DNA of 64,000 nt from JAGQRJ01 sp041402045 (GCA_041402045.1 JAWKSZ010000038.1:1-64000); one strand, 5' to 3'; positions 37,175 through 45,938 are shown, numbered from the stretch's first letter. Numbers and translations are program-made. The notes: generated by a model from the sequence alone, not told the origin.

Positions 37175-40100
37175 TCAGTTTGACGCAGGCGACTTGGGCT
37201 CGCCAGCGCCCCCGAGGCGCTCGAGCACGGCCCCGTCGATCGAGCGCAGGTGCAGGTCGGTTTGGGGGAACGCGATCTCGATCCCGTGCTCGCGGTAGAC
37301 CTCGTCGATCCGCGTCAGGAGCTGGTGCCGCACCTCCCACACGTATTCGGGGGAGGGCACGAAGACCTTGAGCTGGTAGTCGAGGGTGCTGGCCCCGAAG
37401 GCGGTGAACTGCGCCGCCGGCGGCGGGTCGTCGATCACGTTCGGGTGCTTGCGCGCGATCTCGAGCAGCAGGTTGCGGGCGAGCTCGGTGTTCGAGCCGT
37501 AGGCCACCCCGACCTCGATGATGATCCGGAGCATGGTGTCGCTCAGGGACCAGTTGATCACCTCGCCGGTCACGATCGCCTTGTTGGGGATGATCAGCTC
37601 CTTGCGGTCCCAGTCGGTGATCGTGGTCGCGCGGATCCGGATCCGGCTCACGCGCCCGCTGACCCCGCCGATCGTGACCGCGTCGCCCAGGCGGATCGGC
37701 TGCTCGAACAGAATGATCAGGCCCGAGACGAAGTTGGCGAAGATCTCCTGCAGGCCGAAGGCCAGGCCGAAGGTCAGGGCCGCGGCCAGCCACTGCACCT
37801 GGGACCAGCCGATGCCGATCGCGCCGAAGGCCATGCCCATGCCGATCATCACGATCAGGTAGCGCAGGATCGTGCTCGTGGCGTAGCGCCCGGCGCTGTT
37901 CAAGGGCAGCCGGCGCAGGAGGAGGAACTCCAGCAGACCGGGCAGGTTCCGGCTGACGAGGATCGTGACCGCGACCAGGAGCAGCCCCAGGCCGAGGTCG
38001 GCCAGGGTCACCCGGTTCTGGAGCGCCGACACGATCCCGTCGAGCTCCGAGCTCTCCCCGCCCGGGGTGGGCAGCGGGCTGGGGCCGCCGCCGCCCTCCT
38101 CGGACTCGACCGGGGCGTCTCCGGGGGCCGCCGGGGCCTCCTCCGTGTCCTCGGGGGCCTGGATCCCGCGCCGCTCGAGGGCGGCGTAGGCCTCGCTGTC
38201 GTCGGGCGGGGGCAGGAACTGCGCCTCGGGCCAGATCTGCACGCGGTCGAGGATCACCAGCGCCGGGAGCGCGCTGCTCCAGATCCAGTAGAGCCCGCAC
38301 ACGATCGTGAGCCCGACCAGGCTGCGGAACAGCTGCTGGGTCTGCTCGTTCCACGAGGGCAGGTCCAGGTCCTCCTCCTCGTGGGGGACCTGGGGCAGGT
38401 CGTCGGGGTCCGCGGGGCGGACCGGGGCCAGGCTCGGGGCCTCGGTCGGGTCGGGCTCGTCCTCGGGCTCGGGCTCGGACGGCTGCTGGGCCCGGGCGAG
38501 GACGACCCCGGCGTTCTCCGCCTCCTGGGCGGCGGCCTCCTCGGCGGCCTCGGCCTGCTTGGCGGCGCGCTCGCGCTCCTCCGCCTCCTGGGCGGCGCGC
38601 TCGGCGGCCTCGCGCTCGGCGGCCTCCTTGGCCGCGCGCTCGGCCTCGAGCCGCTCGCGCTCGCGCTTGGCGGCGCGGTGCTCGAGCACCAGCTTCCAGC
38701 GCGCGATGTCCAGCCAGCGCATGGCGTAGGCGTGGACCAGGATCGTGGCCAGCACCAGCCACAAGGACGCCTGCAGGCGCTGGCTGAGCATGATCGCGGT
38801 GTAGTAGTAGCCGGCCCAGGCGGCGAACACGAGGATCCAGGGCAGGCCCACGAGCAGCGGGAACCAGAACCGGCGCAGGCGGAACAGCCAGCCGTCCTCG
38901 TTGCGCGCGCGCAGCTCGCGGATCACGGGGCCGCCCTTGGCGAACACCCGGGCCGAGGCGACCGAGGTCAGGATCATGACCGCGGTGAAGGCCAGGCGGC
39001 CCAGGCTCTCCTCGTGGGCGGTGTTGCCCGCGCGCTCGAGCACGGCGATCGCGAACAGGAAGGGCAGGGTCGCGGGCAGGAGCCAGGTCAGCTCGCGCCG
39101 CGCCGCGGCCACGGCCGCGGCGGGCCAGAACAGGTGCACCTCCGCCAGGCCCTTGGGCCGCAGCAGGAACCACATCCACATGACCGGGAGCAGGATCACG
39201 CTGATCGCGCGCAGGCCGCTGGCGAGGGCGAAGCCCAGGGGCGGCTGCTGGTGGGTGGCCTCGAGCACGTTGGCCACGAGCCAGCACCAGCCGGGCACCG
39301 GGAGCACCACGAGCACGGTCAGGAGCGACGCGTAGAGCACCATGCCGAAGCCCACGCGCCGCGGGTCGCGGTTGCCCACGCGGTTGAGCTCGCGCCGGCC
39401 CCACACGAACAGGACCCCGAGCAGCAGCGCGATCAGGATCTTGCCGCCGGTCTCGCCCAGGTCCTTGGTCAGGTGGCGCCAGGTCGTGCTCAGTACGCGC
39501 TGCCAGGACTGGGGGGACACGAACCACAGCGCGGCGTCGACGGTGCTCTGGGGGTCCGGGTGCAGGGGGCCGACCACGCTGCGCACCCAGAGCACGCGCT
39601 CCTCGATGTACGTGCTGTAGGCCTCGCTCGCCGCCTCCAGGTCCTGGGTCACGGTGTTGAGCTCGAGCAGGGTGTTGGCGTAGGCCGTGTCCTCGCGGAT
39701 CAGGGCGTCGAGCAGGTCGCGGCGGGCCACCACCAGCTCCCGGGCCACGCCCACGATCTGCGGGTAGTGGGGGTCCGAGGGGTAGACCGGCGCGTCGAAC
39801 AGCACCAGGCCCAGCGCGGCGTCGAGGTCGCCCACGTCGACCCGCAGCTCCTCGTACTCGTAGAGGTCGAACTGGGCCTTGGCCAGCGCGTCTTGTTCGA
39901 CGGCGGCCTGGCTGCGCAGCTCGCTCACGTCGGGGAGGTCCAGGTACTGCCGGCGCAGGACCTGGCCCATGGCGTTGGTCAGCCCCGCGACCTTGAGCTT
40001 GCGGCGGATCCCGTGGAACTGCGTGCGCAGCCGCGAGAGCTCCGCCCGGCGCTTGACCAGGCGCGTGCCCGCGGTGACCAGGGCGTCGGCGAGGTCGGCG

Positions 40101-40972
40101 CGAGCCGAGGCCAGCTCGGTGTTGGCCTGGGCGAAGGTCTTGAGCTGAGTGAAGTTCTTGGCGGCCTCGCGGGCGGCCTCGCGGGCGGCGTTGGCCTCGG
40201 CCTCCGCCTCGCGCTTGCGCTTCTCGTTGAGCAGGTCCTGCCAGGCCTCGAGGCGCTTGGTGGCCTCGCTCAGCCGGCGCTGCGCCAGGTCGCGCCGCGC
40301 CGGGAGCAGCTCCAGCCGCGCCGAGTAGCTGCTGAGCTCGGCCTCGTGCAGCTCGATCAGCGCCCGCACCTCGCGCAGGTGCGCCACGCGCTCGAGGCGC
40401 CGGGCGAGGGCGGCGCTGTCCGTGCGCTGCACCGGGGGCTCGCCCGCGAGCTCGGTCTGGAGGCGCATGAGCTCGGCCCGCGCCGCGGCCTGGGCGCGGT
40501 TGAGGTCCGCGCGCCGGGCGGCGCGGCGCTCGGGCTCGCGCTGCAGGTCCTCGTACTGCACCCGCGCCGCGCGCAAGGCGTCCTCGGCGGCGTTGAACTC
40601 CTTCTGGATCTGGAGCAGGGGCAGCTCGATCGCCACGTCCTCGTCGGGGGCCACGTCGGCGGGCGGGCGCGAGAGCTGGCTGCGGATCGCGGCCAGCTGG
40701 AACGGGGCGTTGCGCTCCAGGTCCAGGTAGCCCGCGGCGCGGTCGCGCGCGTCCTGGGCCGCGTTGAGCGAGGCCAGCGCGGCCTCGAAGTCGGCCAGGG
40801 CCTGGGCCCGGGTCGCGTCGGGCAGCGCGGTGCCGATCGCGGCGATCTCGTTCTGGATCGCCTGGGGGCTGAGCTCGACCCCCGGGGGCAGGTGGTCCTG
40901 GTCCTGGGCGCGGGCGAGGCCGGCGCCCAGGCACAGCGCGAGCCCGAGGGCGAGGAGGGGGTGGCGCGTCAC
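37175..40972 (-). CDS. Large MscS-family mechanosensitive channel (MscK-like)
   Basis: 1265 residues from GTG 40972 (VTRHPLLALGLALCLGAGLA), overlapping the upstream stop by GTGA; the signal peptide ends near 23. A periplasmic coiled-coil domain covers ~30-480. Several transmembrane helices follow (e.g. FGMVLYASLLTVLVVLPVPG, VMWMWFLLRP, IALLLGVLFVWG). A highly charged Ala/Glu/Arg helix (~745-800) is inserted between membrane segments, an unusual feature. The MscS pore and beta domain lie near 1040-1150: LTFGLAFGLQEIFANFVSGL, FEQPIRLGDAVTIGG, TITDWDRKELIIPNKAI. It releases osmolytes during hypo-osmotic shock. Length matches MscK/MscM. It probably shares a transcript with the TPR kinase. Confidence 0.92.
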   Translation of the reverse strand: MTRHPLLALGLALCLGAGLARAQDQDHLPPGVELSPQAIQNEIAAIGTALPDATRAQALADFEAALASLNAAQDARDRAAGYLDLERNAPFQLAAIRSQLSRPPADVAPDEDVAIELPLLQIQKEFNAAEDALRAARVQYEDLQREPERRAARRADLNRAQAAARAELMRLQTELAGEPPVQRTDSAALARRLERVAHLREVRALIELHEAELSSYSARLELLPARRDLAQRRLSEATKRLEAWQDLLNEKRKREAEAEANAAREAAREAAKNFTQLKTFAQANTELASARADLADALVTAGTRLVKRRAELSRLRTQFHGIRRKLKVAGLTNAMGQVLRRQYLDLPDVSELRSQAAVEQDALAKAQFDLYEYEELRVDVGDLDAALGLVLFDAPVYPSDPHYPQIVGVARELVVARRDLLDALIREDTAYANTLLELNTVTQDLEAASEAYSTYIEERVLWVRSVVGPLHPDPQSTVDAALWFVSPQSWQRVLSTTWRHLTKDLGETGGKILIALLLGVLFVWGRRELNRVGNRDPRRVGFGMVLYASLLTVLVVLPVPGWCWLVANVLEATHQQPPLGFALASGLRAISVILLPVMWMWFLLRPKGLAEVHLFWPAAAVAAARRELTWLLPATLPFLFAIAVLERAGNTAHEESLGRLAFTAVMILTSVASARVFAKGGPVIRELRARNEDGWLFRLRRFWFPLLVGLPWILVFAAWAGYYYTAIMLSQRLQASLWLVLATILVHAYAMRWLDIARWKLVLEHRAAKRERERLEAERAAKEAAEREAAERAAQEAEERERAAKQAEAAEEAAAQEAENAGVVLARAQQPSEPEPEDEPDPTEAPSLAPVRPADPDDLPQVPHEEEDLDLPSWNEQTQQLFRSLVGLTIVCGLYWIWSSALPALVILDRVQIWPEAQFLPPPDDSEAYAALERRGIQAPEDTEEAPAAPGDAPVESEEGGGGPSPLPTPGGESSELDGIVSALQNRVTLADLGLGLLLVAVTILVSRNLPGLLEFLLLRRLPLNSAGRYATSTILRYLIVMIGMGMAFGAIGIGWSQVQWLAAALTFGLAFGLQEIFANFVSGLIILFEQPIRLGDAVTIGGVSGRVSRIRIRATTITDWDRKELIIPNKAIVTGEVINWSLSDTMLRIIIEVGVAYGSNTELARNLLLEIARKHPNVIDDPPPAAQFTAFGASTLDYQLKVFVPSPEYVWEVRHQLLTRIDEVYREHGIEIAFPQTDLHLRSIDGAVLERLGGAGEPKSPASN

Positions 40973-42483
40973 TTGGCGTCGCTCCCGGCGGGCTTCCACC
41001 ACTCGAGCAGCGCGCGGTACTTCGGCGCGTCACCCCGGCGGTCGTAGACGGAGTCGAGGTGGCCCCAGGACCCCGAGCGCGCGTCCTGGGCGCTGGCCAG
41101 GCTGTAGGCGCAGAACACGCCGCCGCCCAGCGAGCGCCAGTGCGCGAACAGGTCGGCGTAGAGCCCCTCGATCGCGGGGGCGGTCTGGGCCCGGGTCAGG
41201 GCCGGGCGGTTCGCGGCGCCCTTGTCGTAGTTCACCAGGTGCTGGCCGCCCTCGTAGGCCACGAGCCCCAGCCCGGCCTCGCTGGCCAGGGCCGCGATCT
41301 TCTCCAGGGCGGGCTTCTGGCGCTGCTCCCAGGACGCGCGGAGCTGGGCCACGATCGCCTCGCCGTCGGCGTCGGGGTCGATCGCCTTGACCTCGGGCTG
41401 GGGCAGGGCCACGTAGTACGCGGGGGCGAAGGCGTCGGCCTCCCCCGGGGCGAAGGCCCGGATCACCTGGCCCGAGTAGCCGGCGTTGGCGGCCTGGGTC
41501 GCGACCACCCGCACCAGGCGCTCCGGGGGCAGGGCCTGGGCGAAGGCCGCGAACGCGCGCTTGCAGCGCCCGGCGTACTTCTCGGCGAAGGAGCCGCCGG
41601 GGGCGTTGGCCTCGACCCATTTCCGCTGCTGGAAGGTCCCGTTCCACACCTCGTTGGAGTACTCCAGGTAGACCGTGAGCTCGGGCTCGAGCTCCTGGGC
41701 CACGAGCGCCGCGGCCTCGCGCAGGAAGGCGTCGTCGGCCTGGTGCGGGACGCAGAACCACAGGTCGGCGTCGAGCTCGTTGCAGAGCGCGATCAGGAGC
41801 TCGTAGGCCACGCCCTGCTCGCGGTCCTGGGTGGGGGGGGTGGGGAGGGTCCGGTCCTGCCAGCGCACGAGGGGCGAGTTGTTGGTGCGCTGCCAGTCCA
41901 TGAAGCGCACGGTGCCGAAGGGGCGGACCGCGTCGAGGAAGGCCTGGTTCCACACCCGCGACCCGTCCTCGTAGCCCGGGAGCCACACCTTCACGTCGCG
42001 GATCGGGTCCTGGGGGTCCTGGGACACGATCTTGAGCAGGATCCCCTGGTCCGAGGGGGTCACGTCGAGCTCGAGCCGCCCAGGCGCCTCGCTCGCGACC
42101 GCGGCGTCCCAGTCGAGCTTCAGCTCGCCGGTGCCGCGGTAGGTGCACACGTAGCGCCCGGCGGGGTACTTCCCGGCCAGGCTGCGCAGGAGGATCGTGG
42201 CCGCGCCGCGGCCGTCCTTCAGCACCGGCCAGCCGTCGTCGGTGAGCTCGAGGGGCTCGTCCAGGGACCAGGGCTGGGTCGAGCCCGCGCGCTGGTGGAT
42301 CCAGGGGGCCGAGAGCCGGAACACGTCGGCGAAGGGCACCTCCCGCGAGTAGTGGCAGGCCTTGGAGAGGTTGATCCCGCGGCGCTTGTGGGGGGGGCCG
42401 GGGAGCTCCGGGGCCGGGTCCTGGGCCGGGGCGGTGCAGGCCGAGAGCGCGAGCAGGAGCAGGGCGAACAGGCGGGGGATCAT
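40969..42483 (-). CDS. Glycoside hydrolase-like lipoprotein
   Basis: 504 residues with a lipobox (LLLLALSAC, Cys16), so it is a lipoprotein. After a Pro-rich spacer, RGINLSKACHYSREVPFADV starts a domain resembling the cellulose-binding/TIM-barrel proteins of clan GH-A: VRFMDWQRTNNSPLVRW, LTVYLEYSNEVWNGTFQQRK (putative catalytic Glu) and GLVAYEGGQHLVNYD (second Glu). Such proteins are annotated as putative cellulose-binding or glycoside hydrolases; activity is unproven. Outer-membrane attachment would place it on extracellular polysaccharide. It is coupled to the MscS-type gene by GTGA and follows an SDR gene by one base. Confidence 0.78.
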   Translation of the reverse strand: MIPRLFALLLLALSACTAPAQDPAPELPGPPHKRRGINLSKACHYSREVPFADVFRLSAPWIHQRAGSTQPWSLDEPLELTDDGWPVLKDGRGAATILLRSLAGKYPAGRYVCTYRGTGELKLDWDAAVASEAPGRLELDVTPSDQGILLKIVSQDPQDPIRDVKVWLPGYEDGSRVWNQAFLDAVRPFGTVRFMDWQRTNNSPLVRWQDRTLPTPPTQDREQGVAYELLIALCNELDADLWFCVPHQADDAFLREAAALVAQELEPELTVYLEYSNEVWNGTFQQRKWVEANAPGGSFAEKYAGRCKRAFAAFAQALPPERLVRVVATQAANAGYSGQVIRAFAPGEADAFAPAYYVALPQPEVKAIDPDADGEAIVAQLRASWEQRQKPALEKIAALASEAGLGLVAYEGGQHLVNYDKGAANRPALTRAQTAPAIEGLYADLFAHWRSLGGGVFCAYSLASAQDARSGSWGHLDSVYDRRGDAPKYRALLEWWKPAGSDAK

Positions 42484-42484
42484 G

Positions 42485-43237
42485 TCAGAGTTCCTGCTGG
42501 GTGGGGCGCATGAGCACGTCGTGGATCTGCACGTGGTCGGGGGTGCACAGCGCGTAGCGCACGGCGCCGGCGACGTCCTCGGGGGTCAGCATGGGGTAGT
42601 CCACGGGCTTCCCGGCGGGGTCGCCCTCGGGCAGCCCGTGCATCGTGCGGTGGAAGTCGGTCTCGACGAACCCCGGGCTGATCGCGGTGACCCGCACCCG
42701 GTCCGCGCCCTGCTGCTGCAGCTCGCGGCGCAGGCCCTCGGTCAGCGCGCGCACCGCGAACTTGCTCGCGGCGTAGACCCCGCCGGTGCCCCCGGCGACC
42801 CGGTGCCCCGAGAGGCTCGAGACGTGGACCACGTGGCCGCGGCCGCGGGCGAGCATGTCCCGGGTCGCCTCGCGGGTGCACACGCACAGCGCGAGCACGT
42901 TCACGTCGAGCATGGTCCGCCAGTCCTCGGCGTCCCCCGAGAGCAGGGGCGCGGCCTTGCCCAGCCCGGCGTTGTTGACGAGCACGTCGACCCCGCCCCA
43001 GCGCTCGCGGACCTGGGCGAAGGTCGCCTCGATCGCGGCCACGTCGCGGAGGTCGAGGGCCAGGGGCCACACCGCCTCGCCGTGGGCGGCGGCCAGGGCG
43101 TCGAGGCGGGGCTGATCGCGCCCGCAGGCGACCACCCGCAGCCCGAGGTCGACCAGCATGTCGACCACGGCCCGCCCGATCCCGCGGGTCGCGCCGGTCA
43201 CCAGCGCGACCCGGCCCTTGAAGCGCTCCTCGCCCAC
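42485..43237 (-). CDS. Short-chain dehydrogenase/reductase
   Basis: 250 residues, the usual length for classical SDRs. Cofactor motif VALVTGATRGIGRAV near 12, NNAG (VLVNNAGLGKA), catalytic serine in VVHVSSLSGH, and the YxxxK pair GVYAASKFAVRAL near 155. RDQPRLDAL after beta-2 and the absence of an Asp there favour NADP(H), as in YdfG-type enzymes. ISPGFVETDFHRTM is the typical post-catalytic segment. The substrate cannot be assigned. The GTG start at 43237 gives MGEERFKGRV. Its stop lies one base from the lipoprotein start, so the two genes are probably one transcript. Confidence 0.9.
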   Translation of the reverse strand: MGEERFKGRVALVTGATRGIGRAVVDMLVDLGLRVVACGRDQPRLDALAAAHGEAVWPLALDLRDVAAIEATFAQVRERWGGVDVLVNNAGLGKAAPLLSGDAEDWRTMLDVNVLALCVCTREATRDMLARGRGHVVHVSSLSGHRVAGGTGGVYAASKFAVRALTEGLRRELQQQGADRVRVTAISPGFVETDFHRTMHGLPEGDPAGKPVDYPMLTPEDVAGAVRYALCTPDHVQIHDVLMRPTQQEL

Positions 43238-43298
43238 CGCACCCTCCTCGGAGGGCGCACTTTACCGCGGGCTGCGGGGAACGGGGGCTCGCGTCAGG

Positions 43299-43766
43299 TC
43301 AGTTGGGGCGGGGGTGGGCCCGTGACTCTTCGATCCCGCGCAGGATCCGCTCTTGGCCGCGGAGGATCGACTCGTGCTGCTCCCAGGTGATCATGGACTT
43401 CTTGACCAGGACCTCGCCCACCCGCAGCCGGCGGCCGGTGCGCTCCTGGATCTTGAGCGCGAGCTCCAGGTCGTCCTGGGTCACGAAGCGGTTCTTGACC
43501 GCCAGCCGGCCGTAGAGGGTCTCGACGCTGGCCGGGTCGTAGATCTCCTGAGCGCGGAGCACCGCCTGCACCTGCTCGGCGGAGAGCAGCTCCAGCCCCT
43601 CGCACACCTCGCCCAGGGACGGGGTGGCGCCGGCCTCGCGCGCCTCGGCCTGGGCCTTGAGCGCGCGGTCGAGGTCGCGCCGGGTGATCATGAACAGGCG
43701 CACGGCGAGCTCTCCGAACAGGAACTCCGCGTCTTGCCCTCGGTCGCGTTCTACGGTCATAACCAT
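43299..43766 (-). CDS. Small two-repeat protein related to DUF4388-linked helical repeats
   Basis: 155 residues. Two related ~55-residue halves: FGELAVRLFMITRRDLDRAL then LGEVCEGLELLSAEQVQAVL, and YGRLAVKNRFVTQDDLELAL then VGEVLVKKSMITWEQHESIL. Each is a G-x-L-x-V...I-T...L...AL helix-turn-helix unit. The same unit occurs in the large DUF4388 protein at 49860 (LGALLVRAGRITGRQLVQAL) and resembles the MshEN N-terminal domain of GspE/PilB ATPases, which can bind c-di-GMP. A nucleotide-binding or scaffold role in motility or secretion is inferred. No signal peptide. Confidence 0.72.
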   Translation of the reverse strand: MVMTVERDRGQDAEFLFGELAVRLFMITRRDLDRALKAQAEAREAGATPSLGEVCEGLELLSAEQVQAVLRAQEIYDPASVETLYGRLAVKNRFVTQDDLELALKIQERTGRRLRVGEVLVKKSMITWEQHESILRGQERILRGIEESRAHPRPN

Positions 43767-43871
43767 TCGCCCGGCACCTCCGCCGATCCCTAGCCCGGGA
43801 TCCTAAACCACACGCGCGCGGTGCAAAGCAGGTTTAGCGAAAGTACACTCGGGCAACAGAAGACGAGCGCC

Positions 43872-44288
43872 ATGGCACAGGACGAACAAGGACGGTCGCT
43901 GGAGCAGATCGCGAGCACGCTCGGGGTCGGCGAATACACGCGGCACATGCTGCTCTGCGTGGGGCCCAGCTGCTGCAGCGAGACCGCGGGGCTCGAGACC
44001 TGGAGCTACCTCAAGACCCGGCTCAAGGAGCTGATCCGCCGCGGGCAGCTCCCGCGGACCGAGGTCTACCGCTCCAAGGTCGGCTGCCTCAGGATCTGCG
44101 CCGGGGGGCCGGTCATGGTCGTCTACCCCGAGGGCACCTGGTACCACTCGGTGACCCCCGAGGTGTGCGAGCGGATCCTGGACGAGCACATCCTGGGCGG
44201 GACCCCGGTCCAGGACTACGTGTTCGCCAAGAACCCGCTGCCCAAGGGCAAGCCGATCCCGGGGATCGAGGACGCCGAGACCGACTGA
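43872..44288 (+). CDS. Thioredoxin-like [2Fe-2S] ferredoxin
   Basis: 138 residues from ATG 43872 (MAQDEQGRSLEQIASTLGVG). The fold signature is HMLLCVGPSCCSETAGLE with paired cysteines near 28-33. It continues SKVGCLRICAGGPVMVVYP, holding the other two cluster ligands, and ends in WYHSVTPEVCERILDEHI. This is the thioredoxin-like 2Fe-2S family, C-x4-5-C then C-x3-C. It is an electron carrier; family members often serve oxidoreductases or assembly pathways. The Cys-Cys doublet is slightly unusual. An upstream ATG-proximal extension to 43821 exists but lacks conserved residues. Downstream is DoxX, 62 bp away. Confidence 0.83.
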   Translation: MAQDEQGRSLEQIASTLGVGEYTRHMLLCVGPSCCSETAGLETWSYLKTRLKELIRRGQLPRTEVYRSKVGCLRICAGGPVMVVYPEGTWYHSVTPEVCERILDEHILGGTPVQDYVFAKNPLPKGKPIPGIEDAETD

Positions 44289-44350
44289 GGCGCTGACCCC
44301 GCGCTTGACTCCCTGCGGGGGTCCGTAGGCTGGAGCCCAGGAGGTCCTCC

Positions 44351-44804
44351 GTGATCCGCTCTGCTCTCGCCTGGCTCACCGACGCGCGCCGCCGCGCCCT
44401 CGAGTCCACGGCCCTGCTCCTGCTGCGCCTGGGCGCCGGCGGGACCATGCTCTTCGCCCACGGCCTGGGCAAGCTGACCTCCTTCGGGGAGAAGGCCAGC
44501 ACGTTCCCGGATCCTCTCGGGGTGGGCAACAAACACCCTGAGCATGGCCCTGGCCGTGTTCGCGGAGTTCTTCTGCGCCGCGCTCGTGGTCCTCGGGCTG
44601 GGCACGCGCCTGGCCTTGATCCCGCTGATCACGACCATGCTCGTGGCCATGCTCCTCGTGCACGGGGCGGACCCCTGGCCGAAGAAGGAGCCGGCGTTCG
44701 TCTACCTGGTCATGTTCGGGACCTTGTTCCTGTGCGGGCCCGGGCGCTGGTCCCTCGACGCGCAGCTGGTCGAGCGGCTGAAGGCGAAGAAGGCGGAGGA
44801 GTGA
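44351..44804 (+). CDS. DoxX-family membrane protein (one frame break)
   Basis: About 150 residues from GTG 44351, preceded by gaggtcctcc. It reads ALLLLRLGAGGTMLFAHGLG, KLTSFGEKASTFPDPLGVG; after the break comes MALAVFAEFFCAALVVLGLG, LALIPLITTMLVAMLLVHG and FVYLVMFGTLFLCGPGRWS. These four membrane helices and the HGLxKL and FPDPLGxG motifs are typical DoxX. The break is one extra A in a run at 44531-44533; removing it gives VGNNTLSMALAV. DoxX proteins are poorly defined inner-membrane proteins linked to redox or sulfur metabolism and often act beside ferredoxin-like genes. Confidence 0.83.
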
Positions 44805-44830
44805 TCGGGGCTGGCGCACCTCGCTCGCCG

Positions 44831-44920
44831 TTGAAGGCATTCACGGCTCGGGAGCGGGCCCTGGCAGTGAGGAAGTACCAGGACATGTTGGACGCAGACC
44901 ACTGGCGCCGTTGCAGGTAG
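44831..44920 (+). pseudogene. Possible C-terminal remnant of a polymorphic toxin
   Basis: A 29-residue tail, LKAFTARERALAVRKYQDML then DADHWRRCR, ends in TAG directly abutting the ATG of the immunity-like gene (TAGATG). Base composition falls here compared with upstream DoxX. The helical, Arg-rich tail and its zero-gap coupling to an Imm11-like gene fit the end of a toxin whose upstream part was lost. No toxin domain remains, so this is suggestive only. Confidence 0.3.
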
Positions 44921-45456
44921 ATGACCGCGTTCTTCAGACTCAGCGAATGCGACGAAAGCGCTCCCGTCTTAGTCACTGCTCCTATGCCGGATATCAAAGC
45001 TGGGGCGAGGGTCTCAAACTGGACCCCCCTCACTTGCGTCCTCGAAGGGCCCGGCCTCGACCTGCATCGTTCTGACGAAGGTGTGCTCGTCGTATCGGAG
45101 CGGTTTCGGCAAGTGGTTGCCGAGGTGGACCCCGAGAAGCATGCGCGGCGAGTCCAATTCTTGCCCCTGGCGCTTGAGGAAAACGGATCTCGCCAGGCGT
45201 ACTACTTCTTGCACGTGCCAGTCTGGTCAGACGTGCTCAACCAGGAGCACACGGTGTTCTTGGAGCCAGCTGGCCGCTGGCTCCGCCCATGCATCGACCC
45301 AGACAAAGCAAGTGATTTGACCTCTTCCAGATTAGCCCCAATGAGATAGCTGTTTTCGTATCCAAGCGATTCAAGGATGCGGCGGTTCAGGCCAACCTGG
45401 AAGGAGTGGAGTTCCTCTTAGCTCTCTCCATCACGTTTCTTGACCGCGCACGGTAG
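44921..45456 (+). CDS. Imm11/DUF1629-like immunity protein (one frame break)
   Basis: The frame from ATG 44921 reads MTAFFRLSECDESAPVLVTA, VLVVSERFRQVVAEVDPEKH, VQFLPLALEENGSRQAYYFL and VWSDVLNQEHTVFLEPAG. It stops at 45349 as written. Adding one G at 45319 opens the other frame: DLFQISPNEIAVFVSKRFKD, then NLEGVEFLLALSITFLDRAR and a stop at 45456, 178 residues. The V-S-E-R-F ... F-x-P and I-F-V-S-K-R-F-K ... G-V-E-F halves are characteristic of the Imm11 (DUF1629) family, which protects against polymorphic toxins. The region is clearly lower in G+C than its neighbours, suggesting lateral acquisition. No full toxin gene is present. Confidence 0.65.
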
Positions 45457-45607
45457 ACGAACAGCCTGGCGAACCCAACCCAGGGTAGTGCCAAGCTCTT
45501 GGGTCAGGTCACCCACCCGTTCCCGCAGATACGCAGCCTCGTCCTAGACACACCGCTGGCCTCCCAGGCGCGCTTGAGTTCTTGGAGTCGCGAGTCGCTC
45601 ACCCCCT

Positions 45608-45778
45608 GGACCCGGTTGGGGCTCCCAGGGGGTGGGTCGACCGACCCCGTGGACCCGGTTGGGGCACCCAGGGGTGGGTCGACCGACCCCGTGGACCCGG
45701 TTGGGGCTCCCAGGGGGTGGGTCGACCGACCCCGTGGACCCGGTTGGGGCTCCCAGGGGGTGGGTCGACCGACCCCTG
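45608..45778. repeat. 43-bp minisatellite, four copies
   Basis: Four head-to-tail units starting at 45608, 45651, 45693 and 45736. Each unit begins ggacccggttggggctccca and ends in gggtcgaccgaccccgt, a near-palindrome. Unit 2 is one base shorter with a t-to-a change; units 1 and 3 are identical. A decayed fifth unit and a long G-run follow to ~45815. The 43-bp period breaks any reading frame, so it is non-coding. Confidence 0.92.
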
Positions 45779-45836
45779 GCCCGGGTTGGGGCCCGCGGGG
45801 GGGGGGGCCCCCCACCCCTGGGGGTCTTCCGGCGGT

Positions 45837-45938
45837 CCGCGGGCGGGGGTAAACCCCGCCCCTACAGCGTGTTGGGGGATCCCGCCCGGGCAGCACAGCG
45901 TATCCAGAGGTAGGGGCGGGGTTTATCCCCGCCCGCGG
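45837..45938. repeat. Palindromic intergenic element (GGGCGGGG..TAAACCCCGCCCCTAC type)
   Basis: Arms 45837-45865 and 45910-45938 are reverse complements over 29 bp with one mismatch; each arm carries aaaccccgcccctac. The arm itself contains a smaller palindrome, so it can fold as a branched hairpin. It abuts the transglutaminase stop and could act as its terminator. The arm motif is of a type I associate with dispersed intergenic repeats. Confidence 0.85.

Noticed and set aside
37250..41047. A 1265-codon open frame on the plus strand
   Set aside because: Antisense shadow of the MscS-type channel; low-complexity Leu/Gly/Gln/Arg composition and no recognisable domain.
45608..45815. CRISPR array
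   Set aside because: The repeats are directly adjacent without unique spacers, so this is a minisatellite.
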